Origin: HLUCCA09 sp038745585
GTDB taxonomy: Bacteria > Pseudomonadota > Alphaproteobacteria > Rhodobacterales > Rhodobacteraceae
Direction: 5' to 3'
NCBI GenBank assembly: GCA_038745585.1
Contig: JBCDLH010000001.1
Coordinates: 124,001-188,000, forward strand
Length of the DNA stretch: 64,000 bases
The notes beneath the pieces were generated by a model, which had not been told where the DNA came from, did not search any database, and saw only the letters and a program-made list of their open reading frames with translations. Shown in pieces: positions 1 through 8,685 of this stretch (positions are counted from its first letter, which is position 1; each line of letters starts with the position of its first letter). Made by a program: the position numbers and the translations under genes.

Positions 1-1499
1 GGGTGCCGCTCGGCGGCGTCGGCTGGGAGCCCGACTAGGCTCAAAAGCTCTGCCACCCGCGCGCGCAGGCGGGCAGGGTCGCGCTCGATCCCATGAACGA
101 GAAGCGGCTCGGCGACGATTTGGCCGACGCTTATCCGCGGGTTGAGGCTCGAATAGGGATCTTGAAAGATAAGCTGCATGTCGCGGCGGAGCCGGCGCAG
201 GGCGCTTGGTTTGAGCGCGCCGACGTCCTGTCCATCAAAGAGAACGCGGCCCGCGCTTATCGGCGCCGCGCGCAGAAGCGCGCGGCCCGTCGTTGTCTTA
301 CCCGAGCCGCTCTCGCCCACAAGGCCGAGGGTCTCGCCCGGATAGATCTCGAAACTGACATCGTCGACCGCAGTCATCGTCTGAGCCGGGCCGAACAGGC
401 GCTGCTTGCCGAGCGGAAAGCGGACGGTCAGGTTGCGCACCTCGACGAGCGGCGTGGCGCTCAGCGCGCTGCGCGGCGCGCTCCCCGCTATGGCAGCCGG
501 TGTCGCAGGCGGACCGACGACCGGGTTGTGACAGGCGAGACGAGCCGGGTCTGGCCCGGCGAGTGGTGCAAGGTCGGGCGCCACCGCACAGGCCGTGACG
601 GCGTTCGTGCAGCGAGGACGAAAGGCGCAGGCTGTTCGCGGCAGGCGCAGATCGGGCGGCTGGCCTTCGATCGTCGTCAGCCGGTCACGCGTATCGGCGA
701 GGGATGGCGTCGCTGAGAGCAGGCCCGCCGTGTAGGGATGCCGCGGCGCGCCGAGCATCTGCGCGGCCTGCCCCTCCTCCACGATTTCTCCGGCATACAT
801 GACCGCCACGCGGTGACAGAGCTTGGCAACAACGCCGAGGTCATGGGTGATCATGAGGACAGAAAGGCCAAGCCGAGCCTGCAATTCGGCAAGAAGGTCG
901 AGAATCTCGGCTTGCACGGTGACGTCGAGCGCAGTCGTCGGCTCATCGGCCACGAGGAGGTCGGGCTCGGCCGCGAGCGCCATAGCGATCAGCGCGCGCT
1001 GACGCATCCCGCCCGAGAACTCATGGGGGTATTGGTCAACGCGGGCGTCGGGCTTGGGGATGCGCACAAGGTCCAAAAGCTCGATAGCGCGCCGCCGCGC
1101 GGCGGGCGCGGGCAAGCCACGGTGGTGACGGAGCACTTCGGCGATCTGCGCCCCGATGGTAAAGAGCGGGTCGAGGCTCGTCATCGGATCTTGGAAAACC
1201 ATGGCAATGTCGCGCCCGCAGACCTCGCGACGATGCACCTCGACGCCAGGGTCGGGTGTGGGCTTCAGGATCTCACGGCCCTTCCAGAGCACACGCCCCG
1301 ATTTGAGCCGACCCGGAAGCTGCACCATGCCCATGAGCGCCATCGCCGTCACCGACTTGCCGCAGCCGCTCTCGCCCACAAGCCCCATCGCGGTGCCGGG
1401 CCCAAGCTCGAAGGAGACCCCGCGCACGGCATCGACGCGGCCGCGTCGCGTCAGAAACTCGATCTCAAGCCCCTCAACCTCTAAGAACGGCGCAGTCAT
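1..1499 (-). CDS. Dipeptide/oligopeptide ABC transporter, fused two-domain ATPase (DppD-DppF type), 3' end cut by window
   Basis: This is the ATP-hydrolysing component of a peptide-type importer, with both ATPase halves in one chain. I translated it directly from the reverse strand. The first half has Walker A GESGCGKS, Q-loop VFQDPMTSLDP, signature FSGGMRQR and Walker B LLVADEPTTALD. It is followed by the Cys-containing C-terminal segment typical of OppD/DppD (CAFRPRCTNAVTAC). A second ATPase then starts (GESGSGKTTTGR, IFQDPYSSLNP) and runs off the window. The reading frame is open to base 1, so about 500 residues are visible and the signature of the second half is missing. The ATG overlaps the stop of the upstream permease (ATGA), so it is the last visible gene of the operon. 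Confidence 0.93.
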   Translation of the reverse strand, partial: MTAPFLEVEGLEIEFLTRRGRVDAVRGVSFELGPGTAMGLVGESGCGKSVTAMALMGMVQLPGRLKSGRVLWKGREILKPTPDPGVEVHRREVCGRDIAMVFQDPMTSLDPLFTIGAQIAEVLRHHRGLPAPAARRRAIELLDLVRIPKPDARVDQYPHEFSGGMRQRALIAMALAAEPDLLVADEPTTALDVTVQAEILDLLAELQARLGLSVLMITHDLGVVAKLCHRVAVMYAGEIVEEGQAAQMLGAPRHPYTAGLLSATPSLADTRDRLTTIEGQPPDLRLPRTACAFRPRCTNAVTACAVAPDLAPLAGPDPARLACHNPVVGPPATPAAIAGSAPRSALSATPLVEVRNLTVRFPLGKQRLFGPAQTMTAVDDVSFEIYPGETLGLVGESGSGKTTTGRALLRAAPISAGRVLFDGQDVGALKPSALRRLRRDMQLIFQDPYSSLNPRISVGQIVAEPLLVHGIERDPARLRARVAELLSLVGLPADAAERH

Positions 1500-2455
1500 G
1501 CGCCCGTGCCGGCGCGGCGGGCAAAGCGCTTTTCCCGCTCTACGGGGTCGGACGTGACGCGAAGCCAGGAGGCGATGAGGTTGATCGCCAGCACAGTCAT
1601 TGCGATAGCAAGACCAGGAAACGTCACCAGCCACCACGCGCGCAACATATAGTCTTTGCCCTGCGCGACGTCGAGGCCCCAGGACGTTGCCGGGGGCTGC
1701 ACGCCGAGGCCGAGAAACGACAGCGCCGCCTCGGCCAGCACGATGCGCGCGAATTCGAGCGTCCCGAGCGTCAGGAGCGGGGCCGAGAGGTTTGGCAACA
1801 AGTGCCGGATCAGGATGCGCCAGGTGGAACAGCCAAGGAGGCCAGCGGCCTCGACAAAGGCGGTATGGCGGAGGGAGAGAACGACGCCCCGCGTGACCCG
1901 GGCGTAGACCATCCAGCCATTGAGCGCGAGCACGACGATCACCGTCAATGTCGACGGGCCGATGACAGCGAGGATCATCAGCGCGAGCAGAAGGCCGGGA
2001 AAGGCGACCTGCGTGTCGATGATTGCCGAAATCCAATTATCCGTTCGCCCGCCGACATAGCCCGCGATCAGGCCCAACAACACGCCGAACGACCCGGCGA
2101 GAAGGACCGTGGCGGCGCCCACAAGAAGCGAGATCTGGCTGCCATGGATGAGGCGAGAGAGAACGTCCCGGCCCAAATGGTCGGTTCCGAGCATATGGGC
2201 CCAAGAGCCGCCCTCCATCCACGCCGGAGGCTTGAGCCGGGCGATGATGTTTTGCGCCTCGGGGTCGTGCGGCGCAACGAGGGGCGCACAGAGCGCCATA
2301 AGGAGGAGGAGCGCGAGGAAAATGACGCCGGTCAGCCCCGGGATGTCGCCGCGCAGATCGGCCCAGAGGCCCTGCAATCCGCGTCCGTCCTCGCGCCCTT
2401 GCGCTCCGGCCGAAGCTTCGGAGGGCGCAAGAGGATCGGGATCGGCGAGGCTCAT
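1496..2455 (-). CDS. Peptide ABC transporter permease, DppC type
   Basis: Inner-membrane permease of 319 residues. The N-terminus is a short cytoplasmic segment, followed by a membrane span (GVIFLALLLLMALCAPLVAP) and the family signature HMLGTDHLGRDVLSRLIHGS. Several more spans follow, with the EAA-loop region around AAGLLGCSTWRILIRHLLPN. I chose the ATG at 2455 because it overlaps the stop of the DppB-type gene (ATGA). The longer frame upstream lies inside that gene and has no membrane character. It pairs with the DppB-type permease and feeds the fused ATPase downstream. Confidence 0.93.
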   Translation of the reverse strand: MSLADPDPLAPSEASAGAQGREDGRGLQGLWADLRGDIPGLTGVIFLALLLLMALCAPLVAPHDPEAQNIIARLKPPAWMEGGSWAHMLGTDHLGRDVLSRLIHGSQISLLVGAATVLLAGSFGVLLGLIAGYVGGRTDNWISAIIDTQVAFPGLLLALMILAVIGPSTLTVIVVLALNGWMVYARVTRGVVLSLRHTAFVEAAGLLGCSTWRILIRHLLPNLSAPLLTLGTLEFARIVLAEAALSFLGLGVQPPATSWGLDVAQGKDYMLRAWWLVTFPGLAIAMTVLAINLIASWLRVTSDPVEREKRFARRAGTGA

Positions 2456-3378
2456 GCCGCCCTCAGGTCGATCCGCGGATCGAAGGCTTTCGACAGGATG
2501 TCGATAAGGAGGTTGAGCACCACGACCATGATCGCAGTGAGAAACACGATGGCCTGGAGCAGGATCAGGTCCTGCCGCTCGATGGCCTGGATCGCCGTGA
2601 GGCCGAGGCCAGGCCAGGCAAAGACGCTCTCCACGACAACGGTATAGCCCGACAGCGCCCGGATCAGCTCCCACCCCGCGAGTGTTAGGATCGGCACGGC
2701 CGAGTTGCGAAGCGCGTGAACCGCGACGACGCGCCAGGGCCGCATGCCCTTTGCTCGCAAGACCTTGACGTATTGCGCGTTCAGCTCATCGATCATCGTG
2801 GAGCGCACGACCATCACGAGGCGCGTCATCGCGGGGATGGCAAGGGTCAACGCAGGAAGGATGAGATGCGCGGGCGTGCCGGAGCCCGAGGTCGGCAGCC
2901 AGCCGAGCGTCAGCGCGAAGAAGACGATGAAAAGGAGCCCAAGCCAGAATTGTGGGATCGAAAGGCCAATGAGGGAGATCAGGACGACGATCCGGTCGAC
3001 GATCCCCTCGGGCCGGAGCGCGGCAATCGTGCCCAAGGGCACGGCAAGCGCGATGGCAAGCCCGATGGCCGCGAGCGTCAAAAGGATCGTCGCGGGGGCC
3101 TTTTCGACGATGATCTCCATCACCGGCCGCCGCTGCCAAAGGCTCTCGCCGAAATCGAGGACGGCGACATCGGTCACATAATCGACGAACTGCACGCCGA
3201 TGGGACGGTCGAGCCCGAGCTGCTCCTCGAACTGGGCGCGCTGCTCTTCTGTCGCCTCCAAGGGCAGCATGACGCGGACCGGATCGCCGATCATGCGCGT
3301 GAGGATAAAGACGACCACGACAACCGACAGGACGACGAGAGCGCCCTGCCAGAGTTTCGCGAGGATGAAGCGGCCCAC
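2452..3378 (-). CDS. Peptide ABC transporter permease, DppB type
   Basis: Inner-membrane permease of 308 residues. It opens with the usual DppB N-terminal span (LVVLSVVVVVFILTRMIGDP). It then has a periplasmic stretch with the family pattern GLDRPIGVQFVDYV and several spans. The EAA loop is around YVKVLRAKGMRPWRVVAVHA and the C-terminus has FDPRIDLR. It lies 18 nt downstream of the binding-protein gene and overlaps the DppC-type gene by ATGA. The order SBP-B-C-DF is the standard one for this family. Confidence 0.93.
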   Translation of the reverse strand: MGRFILAKLWQGALVVLSVVVVVFILTRMIGDPVRVMLPLEATEEQRAQFEEQLGLDRPIGVQFVDYVTDVAVLDFGESLWQRRPVMEIIVEKAPATILLTLAAIGLAIALAVPLGTIAALRPEGIVDRIVVLISLIGLSIPQFWLGLLFIVFFALTLGWLPTSGSGTPAHLILPALTLAIPAMTRLVMVVRSTMIDELNAQYVKVLRAKGMRPWRVVAVHALRNSAVPILTLAGWELIRALSGYTVVVESVFAWPGLGLTAIQAIERQDLILLQAIVFLTAIMVVVLNLLIDILSKAFDPRIDLRAA

Positions 3379-3396
3379 CGCGGTCGTCTTCTTGGG

Positions 3397-4881
3397 TTAC
3401 TCGACCGTCATGGTCGAGACGAACATTTTGCCGTCGACTCGGGGCTGCCAGCTCAGTCGCTCGGACATCCCCCAGATGTTGTTGATATTGAGAAGGAAGG
3501 TCAGGATCGCCTCCTCGTGGCCAAAGGCGACGGCCTCCTCGTAGAGCGCTTGGCGGGCGTCGATGTCGGTCTCGGTCCGGGCCTCGACGATCCAATCTTC
3601 GAGCTGATCGAAGCTGTTTGACGAGCCGAAGCCCGAGGGGGCGTAATAGGCGCTGAAGGAGCGGTCGGCGTCCAAGAGCTCGTTGCCGGAGACAACGAAG
3701 ATCGCGTCTGCGCGGTTCTCCTTGTCGAAGAGGCGCTGCAGATATTCATCAAACTCGAAGATCTGAACGTCGACATTGAGCCCCACAGCGGACCAAAAGC
3801 CGGCGACGACCTCGACGACTTCTCGGTCTTTGAGCCAGCGTCCGGCGGTGCCGACGAGGGTGATGTCCCCACCGGCGACACCGGCCTCCTCCAAGAGCTC
3901 CATGGCCCGGTCGGGGTCATAGGGATAGGCAGAGATGTCTTCGTTGAAGCCAAAGTATGTTGCGCCGAGGAGCTGCCCCTGCTCGACCTGGGCCTGACCC
4001 TCAAACAGCGCCGAGGCGAGCGCCTCCTTGTCCACCGCGAGGTTGAGCGCCTGGCGCACCCGCTTGTCCGCGGTGATGCCGCCATTGGTGTTGAGGATCA
4101 CGGTCGGATGCTCGAGCCCGCGCATGGAGGCTGATTGCGGCACTTGGCCGGTAAACTCCGGCAACAGATTGGTGATGAGGTCGACCTCGCCCGCCATGAG
4201 CGCGGCCATCCGCGTGCCACTCTCTTCGATGAACCGATAGGTGACCTCGGAGACATCGGGTGCCTCGCCACGCCAATCGGGGTTGGCCTCCAGCACGATT
4301 TCGTTGCCACGGTCCCAGCTCACGAAGCGATAGGGGCCGGAGCCGATGGGCGCTTCAGCAAAGTCGTCCGCCGTGCTCGCCTCGGGCGGAACGATCATGA
4401 AATAGTACATCCGCGCCGGGAGGATCGGGTCGGGACCGGACGTAAGGATATGGACAGTCGTCTCGTCGATGACCTCAGCGCCGGCAAACGTCGAAAAGTA
4501 GGAAAGCTGCTCGGAGTTTAGCTCCGGATCGATCATACGCTCGACCGAGAAGGCGATCGCCGCAGCATCAAGCGGCTCGCCGTTGTGAAAGGTGAGCTCC
4601 GGCGGGATCTTGAACTCCCACGTCGTCGGGTCGATCTGCGTCGGCTCTTCAATGGCGAGGCCGAGCCCGAGATTGCCCTCGGCATCGCGGACCATAAGCG
4701 TCTCGAACACATTGTCGTTCACCGCCTTTTCCGACCCGTCATCCGCGGCATGCGGATCGAGCGTCGTCGGCTCTGCTCCAAGGACAATCGTGATCGCATC
4801 GGCCAGGGCGGCGGCCGGCGCGAGCGCTAGACCCGCAGCGAAGGTGGCAGACTGCGCAATCCCCCGAAGTCGCATAAACAT
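3397..4881 (-). CDS. Peptide-type ABC transporter periplasmic substrate-binding protein (SBP family 5)
   Basis: Periplasmic receptor of about 494 residues. A signal peptide (FAAGLALAPAAALADA) precedes the mature start with the family-5 pattern LGAEPTTLDPHAADD. Other family features are TFHNGEPLDAAAIAFSVERM, IGSGPYRFVSWDRG and RQALNLAVDKEALA. I chose the ATG at 4881 because a GGGGAG ribosome site precedes it and the signal peptide then begins in the right place. A longer frame starts at 4947. An AT-rich stretch with TATAAA lies just upstream (about 4905-4912) and could be the operon promoter. Substrate could be dipeptide, oligopeptide, nickel-chelate or opine and cannot be told from sequence. 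Confidence 0.93.
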   Translation of the reverse strand: MFMRLRGIAQSATFAAGLALAPAAALADAITIVLGAEPTTLDPHAADDGSEKAVNDNVFETLMVRDAEGNLGLGLAIEEPTQIDPTTWEFKIPPELTFHNGEPLDAAAIAFSVERMIDPELNSEQLSYFSTFAGAEVIDETTVHILTSGPDPILPARMYYFMIVPPEASTADDFAEAPIGSGPYRFVSWDRGNEIVLEANPDWRGEAPDVSEVTYRFIEESGTRMAALMAGEVDLITNLLPEFTGQVPQSASMRGLEHPTVILNTNGGITADKRVRQALNLAVDKEALASALFEGQAQVEQGQLLGATYFGFNEDISAYPYDPDRAMELLEEAGVAGGDITLVGTAGRWLKDREVVEVVAGFWSAVGLNVDVQIFEFDEYLQRLFDKENRADAIFVVSGNELLDADRSFSAYYAPSGFGSSNSFDQLEDWIVEARTETDIDARQALYEEAVAFGHEEAILTFLLNINNIWGMSERLSWQPRVDGKMFVSTMTVE

Positions 4882-4961
4882 CTTCGATACTCCCCGTTCT
4901 TCGTATTTATAGATCTTATTGACATTGTGTCGCAGGGGAAAGGGCAAGCGCTCCTGCCCCG

Positions 4962-5447
4962 CTAGGCCTCCAGATCAACGCAATAGTCGAGGGGGAGGCC
5001 ATGGCGCACATGCATTGCCTCCATGCTGATCATCGAGGTGACGGAGGCAAGCGCGATCTTCTCGGTCAGCCGCTTGTAGATCGCGTCGAAGGCCGAGATA
5101 TCCGGCGCCATCACCTTCAGCAGGTAGTCGACATCGCCTGCGAGCCGGTGGATCTCCACGATCTCGGGGATGGCGCGGCAAGCGGTGCGAAACTCTTCGA
5201 GCCAAGCCGCATTGTGCTCGCGCGCCCGGATCGCCACGAACACCGTCAGCGAGAGGTTCACCGAGTGCGGGTCGAGTTCCCAAACATTGCGCGACAGGAC
5301 GCCCATGTCCTTCATCCGCTGGATTCTGCGCCAACAGGGCGAGGGTGAAAGGCCGACCTCCTCGGCAAGCGCAGCGAGCGGGGCGGACGCGTCCCGCTGA
5401 AGTGCCGCAAGGATACGGCGGTCGATTTCATCAAGGGTCTTTTTCAT
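4962..5447 (-). CDS. Lrp/AsnC-family transcriptional regulator
   Basis: A DNA-binding regulator of 161 residues, the usual length. It has an N-terminal winged-helix domain (LDEIDRRILAALQRDA, then LAEEVGLSPSPCWRRIQRM) and a C-terminal RAM/ligand-binding domain (RLAGDVDYLLKVMAPD, TSMISMEAM). It lies 80 bp upstream of the peptide-transport operon on the same strand, so it is the likely regulator of that operon in response to an amino acid; this is inference. A large nested inverted repeat at 5528-5575 upstream could be its binding site. Confidence 0.92.
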   Translation of the reverse strand: MKKTLDEIDRRILAALQRDASAPLAALAEEVGLSPSPCWRRIQRMKDMGVLSRNVWELDPHSVNLSLTVFVAIRAREHNAAWLEEFRTACRAIPEIVEIHRLAGDVDYLLKVMAPDISAFDAIYKRLTEKIALASVTSMISMEAMHVRHGLPLDYCVDLEA

Positions 5448-5527
5448 TTTCCAAGATCAACCGAAGGATTTTCCCCTATTCGCGCGTTTGAGCGGCGAAA
5501 AAGAGAGCAGTTTTCGGGCAGGTCAAG

Positions 5528-5575
5528 GCATACTCTCCTGCAAGCTTCGAGAATCGAGGCATAACAGGAGTATGC
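5528..5575. promoter_or_regulatory. Nested inverted repeat between Lrp gene and DUF6356 gene
   Basis: The outer arms are GCATACTCTCCTG at 5528-5540 and CAGGAGTATGC at 5565-5575, complementary except for a two-base bulge. An inner pair GCTTCGA / TCGAGGC is separated by GAA. The right outer arm contains the AGGAG ribosome site of the gene starting at 5579. As RNA the fold would therefore hide that site. As DNA it could be an Lrp operator. The pairing is visible directly; the function is inferred. Confidence 0.5.
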
Positions 5576-5578
5576 AGC

Positions 5579-5845
5579 TTGAACCGGATCGCCCGTCTGA
5601 TGACAGAACACCCCGCGAGCGTGAACGAGACCTATTTTCAGCATATGGGCGTCGCGTTTTCCTTTGGCTTACGCATGACCGGGGCAGGGTTGGCCTGCCT
5701 CGTCCACGGCGTCTTTCCATTTCTGTGTACGCGCACCGGCAGCCAAGCGATCACTGAACTGCACGACAAAATGGTGGCCCACCGCACGCGTGCGCCAAAA
5801 GAAGCCACTTCAAGAGCTGTGCCGGAGGCGACGCCGGCGGAGTAA
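5579..5845 (+). CDS. DUF6356-type small membrane-associated protein
   Basis: An 88-residue protein with the pattern I associate with the DUF6356 family: TEHPASVNETYFQHM, then AFSFGLRMTGAGLACLVHG and FPFLCTRTGSQAITELHDKM. One hydrophobic segment (about residues 24-47) suggests membrane association. The function of the family is not known to me. The start appears to be TTG at 5579, placed 8 nt after AGGAG; an internal ATG at 5600 is the alternative. The ribosome site lies inside a hairpin-forming repeat. It is convergent with the next gene. Confidence 0.75.
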   Translation: MNRIARLMTEHPASVNETYFQHMGVAFSFGLRMTGAGLACLVHGVFPFLCTRTGSQAITELHDKMVAHRTRAPKEATSRAVPEATPAE

Positions 5846-5885
5846 AGCGAGGCGCGTGCCGATCCTCGTGCGCGGTGGCCGCGCG

Positions 5886-6830
5886 CTACTCGGCGGCGGC
5901 CATCGCGGATTGGCCGATGCGAAAGCCGTATCTTTTGTCCAAGCCCAGCCCTTGGATCATGTCGAGACCCGCCTTCAACGCCGCCTCTGACAGCGGGCGC
6001 AGCGGCCGCCGCAACGGGCCCGAGGGCAGTCCGAGGGCGCGCATCATTGTCTTGGTCGCCACCGGATTGATCTCGGAATAGGTGAAATGGAGCATCGGCA
6101 GGTTCGTCAACCATGCCTCCCGACAGGCAAACGCATCATCCCCGCTTTTCCAAGGCTTTGAGATCACAGCCATTTCCTGCGGAATGAGGTTGCCCGTCAT
6201 ATTCGCGGTGCCGTCTCCGCCGAGCGCCATGGTCGGGATCACGAGCCCTAGATTGGGTGAGCAGCAGCACATCACCGCCATATCGGGCTTCGCCGCACAG
6301 ATCTGGGCGACTTGGCCGACGCGGGTCGTGCTCTCTTTCAGCACCGTCATGTTCGGGTGGTCGGCGAGCCGCAGAAGATTCGACCAGTGCAGATCGGTCT
6401 TCACACGCGGCGGATTGTTGTAAAAACCCATGGCCAGGTCGGCGCTGTCGAGCACTTCGAGCGCATAGGCCTCGATCGCTGCATTGTCGGCGCAAATGTA
6501 GGATGGCGCGGCGATGATCGCACCGTCCGCCCCTTCTGCTTTTGCAAACTGGACCTGGGCGATGGTCGCATCGGTGTTGTTGCCGGTGCAGCCATACCAC
6601 ATCGTCATACCTGGCTTCTTCATGGCTGCAGTCTTTCGGACGATCTCCTGACGCTCTTCCTGCGTCAGCATGGAAGCCTCGCCGGTCGAGCCCATAAACA
6701 GCAGTGCGGACGTTCCGTGTTCGGCATGCCAATCGATCAGGGTCCGAAACCCCTCAAAGTCGATCGAGCCGTCTCCGTTCATCGGTGTGACCAGGGCAAC
6801 GAAAGAGCCCGTGGGATGGCTGTGACTCAT
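5886..6830 (-). CDS. Dihydrodipicolinate synthase/N-acetylneuraminate lyase family protein
   Basis: A class I (Schiff-base) TIM-barrel aldolase or lyase of 314 residues. It keeps the GSTGEASML loop (family GTTGE), the active-site tyrosine in MGFYNNPP and the Schiff-base lysine in MTVLKESTTR. Its context (LysR regulator, SDR, MlrC, and no lysine-synthesis genes) suggests a catabolic lyase or dehydratase acting on a 2-keto acid rather than the biosynthetic DapA; this is inference. An AGGAG site precedes the ATG. A perfect 7-bp inverted repeat lies 87 bp upstream. Confidence 0.88.
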   Translation of the reverse strand: MSHSHPTGSFVALVTPMNGDGSIDFEGFRTLIDWHAEHGTSALLFMGSTGEASMLTQEERQEIVRKTAAMKKPGMTMWYGCTGNNTDATIAQVQFAKAEGADGAIIAAPSYICADNAAIEAYALEVLDSADLAMGFYNNPPRVKTDLHWSNLLRLADHPNMTVLKESTTRVGQVAQICAAKPDMAVMCCCSPNLGLVIPTMALGGDGTANMTGNLIPQEMAVISKPWKSGDDAFACREAWLTNLPMLHFTYSEINPVATKTMMRALGLPSGPLRRPLRPLSEAALKAGLDMIQGLGLDKRYGFRIGQSAMAAAE

Positions 6831-6916
6831 GAAATCGCTCCTCTCGTCTCATAGAACGCATCTCTACGCTTCGGAAATATTGACGGCGCCCATAAAGACA
6901 AATCGAAAAAGACGAT

Positions 6917-6938
6917 CATACCATACACAAATGGTATG
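6917..6938. promoter_or_regulatory. Perfect inverted repeat CATACCA-N8-TGGTATG upstream of the DapA-like gene
   Basis: Seven-base arms at 6917-6923 and 6932-6938 flank an AT-rich spacer in the 134-bp gap between the LysR gene and the DapA-like gene. The position fits an operator for the adjacent LysR regulator or for a GntR-type protein elsewhere. The symmetry is directly visible; the regulator is inferred. Confidence 0.55.
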
Positions 6939-6964
6939 GCTTCTTGGTCGCGACCGACGCAGTG

Positions 6965-7882
6965 TTACCGCCCTGCCTTAAGCCTCAGATCTGCCCCGGC
7001 AGCCCTGTCGAATTCCTCTTCGACAAGGCCGATCATTGCCTGCACGGCACGCGAGGGTGCCCGCTCGGGATGCCCAATCAGATAAACGTCAAAGGGAATT
7101 GACGGCTCGAACGGGACGGTTGTCAGAACGCCCTCGGGAAAGATCGACGGCGTGAAGGGGTCAACAACGGTCGCGCCGAGCCCTTCGGCGACCATCCCGC
7201 ACGCTGCATAGGAAGGCTGGCTCTCGGCGATGATCTTGGGGGCGATGCCGGCCTGGGAAAAACGCTCGGTCAGGAAGGCGGCTGTCACGGTCTGATGGGC
7301 GAGCGCGATCAAGGGCACGTTGGCAAGATCCTCAGGCGTCAGGAGCGGCGCCTCGCCCAATTCATGCCCTGCGGGTAGGACGACGACGCAGGGACAGCGC
7401 CACCCGGCGAGGCGACGCACATCGGCCCGACCGGGCGGAAGCTGTGCAATCCCGAAATCGGCCTGACCCGCGCCAACAAGGTCTGCAATCCGTGCGGAGG
7501 TATAAACGTTGTGCGTTACGCGAATGCCGGGATGCTTGGCCAGAAAGCTGCTGACCACGCGGGGCAGAATCCGGAACGACGCCATCGGCAGGCTTGCGAT
7601 TGAGATTTGCGCGTGGGCCATCCCCCGCATCTCGCGCGCGAATGCCCGCAGACGGTCGAGCCCATAAAACATACGGTCGACTTCGCGTTCCAACGTCTGC
7701 GCTTCGGGAAGGGGGTGGAGCTTTCCACTCCGCCGTTCGAAGAGCGGAAAGCCGAGATCGGTCTCAAGGTCGGCGATGTGACGCGAGACGGCCGGTTGGC
7801 TGACGCGCATCGCGCGTGCCGCGGCCGTCACCGAGCCAAGGCGCATCACATGGCGAAAGGCGGTGATCTGTCGTTCATTCAT
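6965..7882 (-). CDS. LysR-family transcriptional regulator
   Basis: A regulator of 305 residues. It has an N-terminal winged helix (FRHVMRLGSVTAAARAM, then QPAVSRHIADLE) and a periplasmic-binding-protein-like effector domain (LPMASFRILPRVVSSFLAKHPG). I take the ATG at 7882; a TTG at 7897 would add five residues. It follows the SDR gene by 23 nt and precedes the DapA-like gene, so it probably controls the 5886-10478 group. The effector is unknown. Confidence 0.92.
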   Translation of the reverse strand: MNERQITAFRHVMRLGSVTAAARAMRVSQPAVSRHIADLETDLGFPLFERRSGKLHPLPEAQTLEREVDRMFYGLDRLRAFAREMRGMAHAQISIASLPMASFRILPRVVSSFLAKHPGIRVTHNVYTSARIADLVGAGQADFGIAQLPPGRADVRRLAGWRCPCVVVLPAGHELGEAPLLTPEDLANVPLIALAHQTVTAAFLTERFSQAGIAPKIIAESQPSYAACGMVAEGLGATVVDPFTPSIFPEGVLTTVPFEPSIPFDVYLIGHPERAPSRAVQAMIGLVEEEFDRAAGADLRLKAGR

Positions 7883-7905
7883 GCGTTCGGTCTGCAATTT
7901 TTCGT

Positions 7906-8685
7906 TCAGAGAGTTCCGGGATAATCCCCGCCATCCATCAGGATAGACTGCCCTGTCATCAGGCCGGAATGCGCCGATGCCAAAAAGGCAAATAATGCGC
8001 CGATTTCAGCCGGTTCGCCATAGCGCCGGGCGGGGGAACTTGCCGCGCGCTCGGCCCAGATCGCATCGAAAGCGCGCCCCGAGTTTGCGGCGAGAGCAGC
8101 GACATGCGCACGCTGGCCATCGCTGGCCACGATCCCGGGGAGGATTGTGTTGACGGTGACGTTGCGCGCGACGCCGAGCCGCGCGATCCCGGCGCAAAAG
8201 CCGACGAGCCCGGTCCGTGCGCCGTTGGAAAGGCCAAGCTTCGGGTCGGGGATTTTGACCCCGCGGGAGGCGATGTTGACGATCCGGCCAAAGCCGCGGT
8301 CGACCATGCCGTCGAACGTCATCCGGATCATTTGGATCGGCGCGAGCATCATGAGATCGAGTGCCTCGATCCAGGTCTCGCGGTCCCAATCCTGAAAGTC
8401 GCCCGGCTTCATCCCAGCGGCATTATTGAGCAAGATATCGGGCGCGGGGCAGGCGGCGAGCGCCGCGGCGCGGCCATCGGCTGTCGTGATGTCGGCAGTG
8501 ACGGTTTGGACCTGCGCGCCCGTCTCGCGGCCGATCTCGTCGGCCGCTTGCGCGAGATCGGCCGCGCCGCGGGCGACAATGGTCAGCCTGCAGCCTTCCC
8601 GCGCCAGCGCATCGGCGCAGGCGCGTCCCATTCCCTTCGATCCGCCGGTCAGCAGCGCGTGCCGCCCGGCAATGCCAAGGTCCAT
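7906..8685 (-). CDS. Short-chain dehydrogenase/reductase (SDR) with atypical active site
   Basis: A 259-residue Rossmann-fold protein. The cofactor motif is TGGSKGMGRA, the NNAAG motif is present, and IVNIAS gives the usual serine. The classical YxxxK is not present: the aligned stretch reads GLSNGARTGL, where the tyrosine is replaced. The C-terminal DGGDYPG end is normal. The ATG at 8685 follows AGGAG closely; the longer upstream frame has no family similarity. It may reduce or oxidise a hydroxy acid or sugar acid, possibly by an altered mechanism, or act on a substrate handled by the neighbouring DapA-like lyase. Confidence 0.85.
   Translation of the reverse strand: MDLGIAGRHALLTGGSKGMGRACADALAREGCRLTIVARGAADLAQAADEIGRETGAQVQTVTADITTADGRAAALAACPAPDILLNNAAGMKPGDFQDWDRETWIEALDLMMLAPIQMIRMTFDGMVDRGFGRIVNIASRGVKIPDPKLGLSNGARTGLVGFCAGIARLGVARNVTVNTILPGIVASDGQRAHVAALAANSGRAFDAIWAERAASSPARRYGEPAEIGALFAFLASAHSGLMTGQSILMDGGDYPGTL

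Noticed and set aside
738..1484. Long plus-strand open frames opposite the peptide-transport ATPase
   Set aside because: The minus strand encodes clear ABC ATPase motifs through the same bases. The plus frames have no family features and arise from high GC.
5886..6830. Biosynthetic dapA
   Set aside because: Active-site residues fit the superfamily, but the neighbourhood is catabolic and dapB is far away. The same applies to the second member at 53726-54676.
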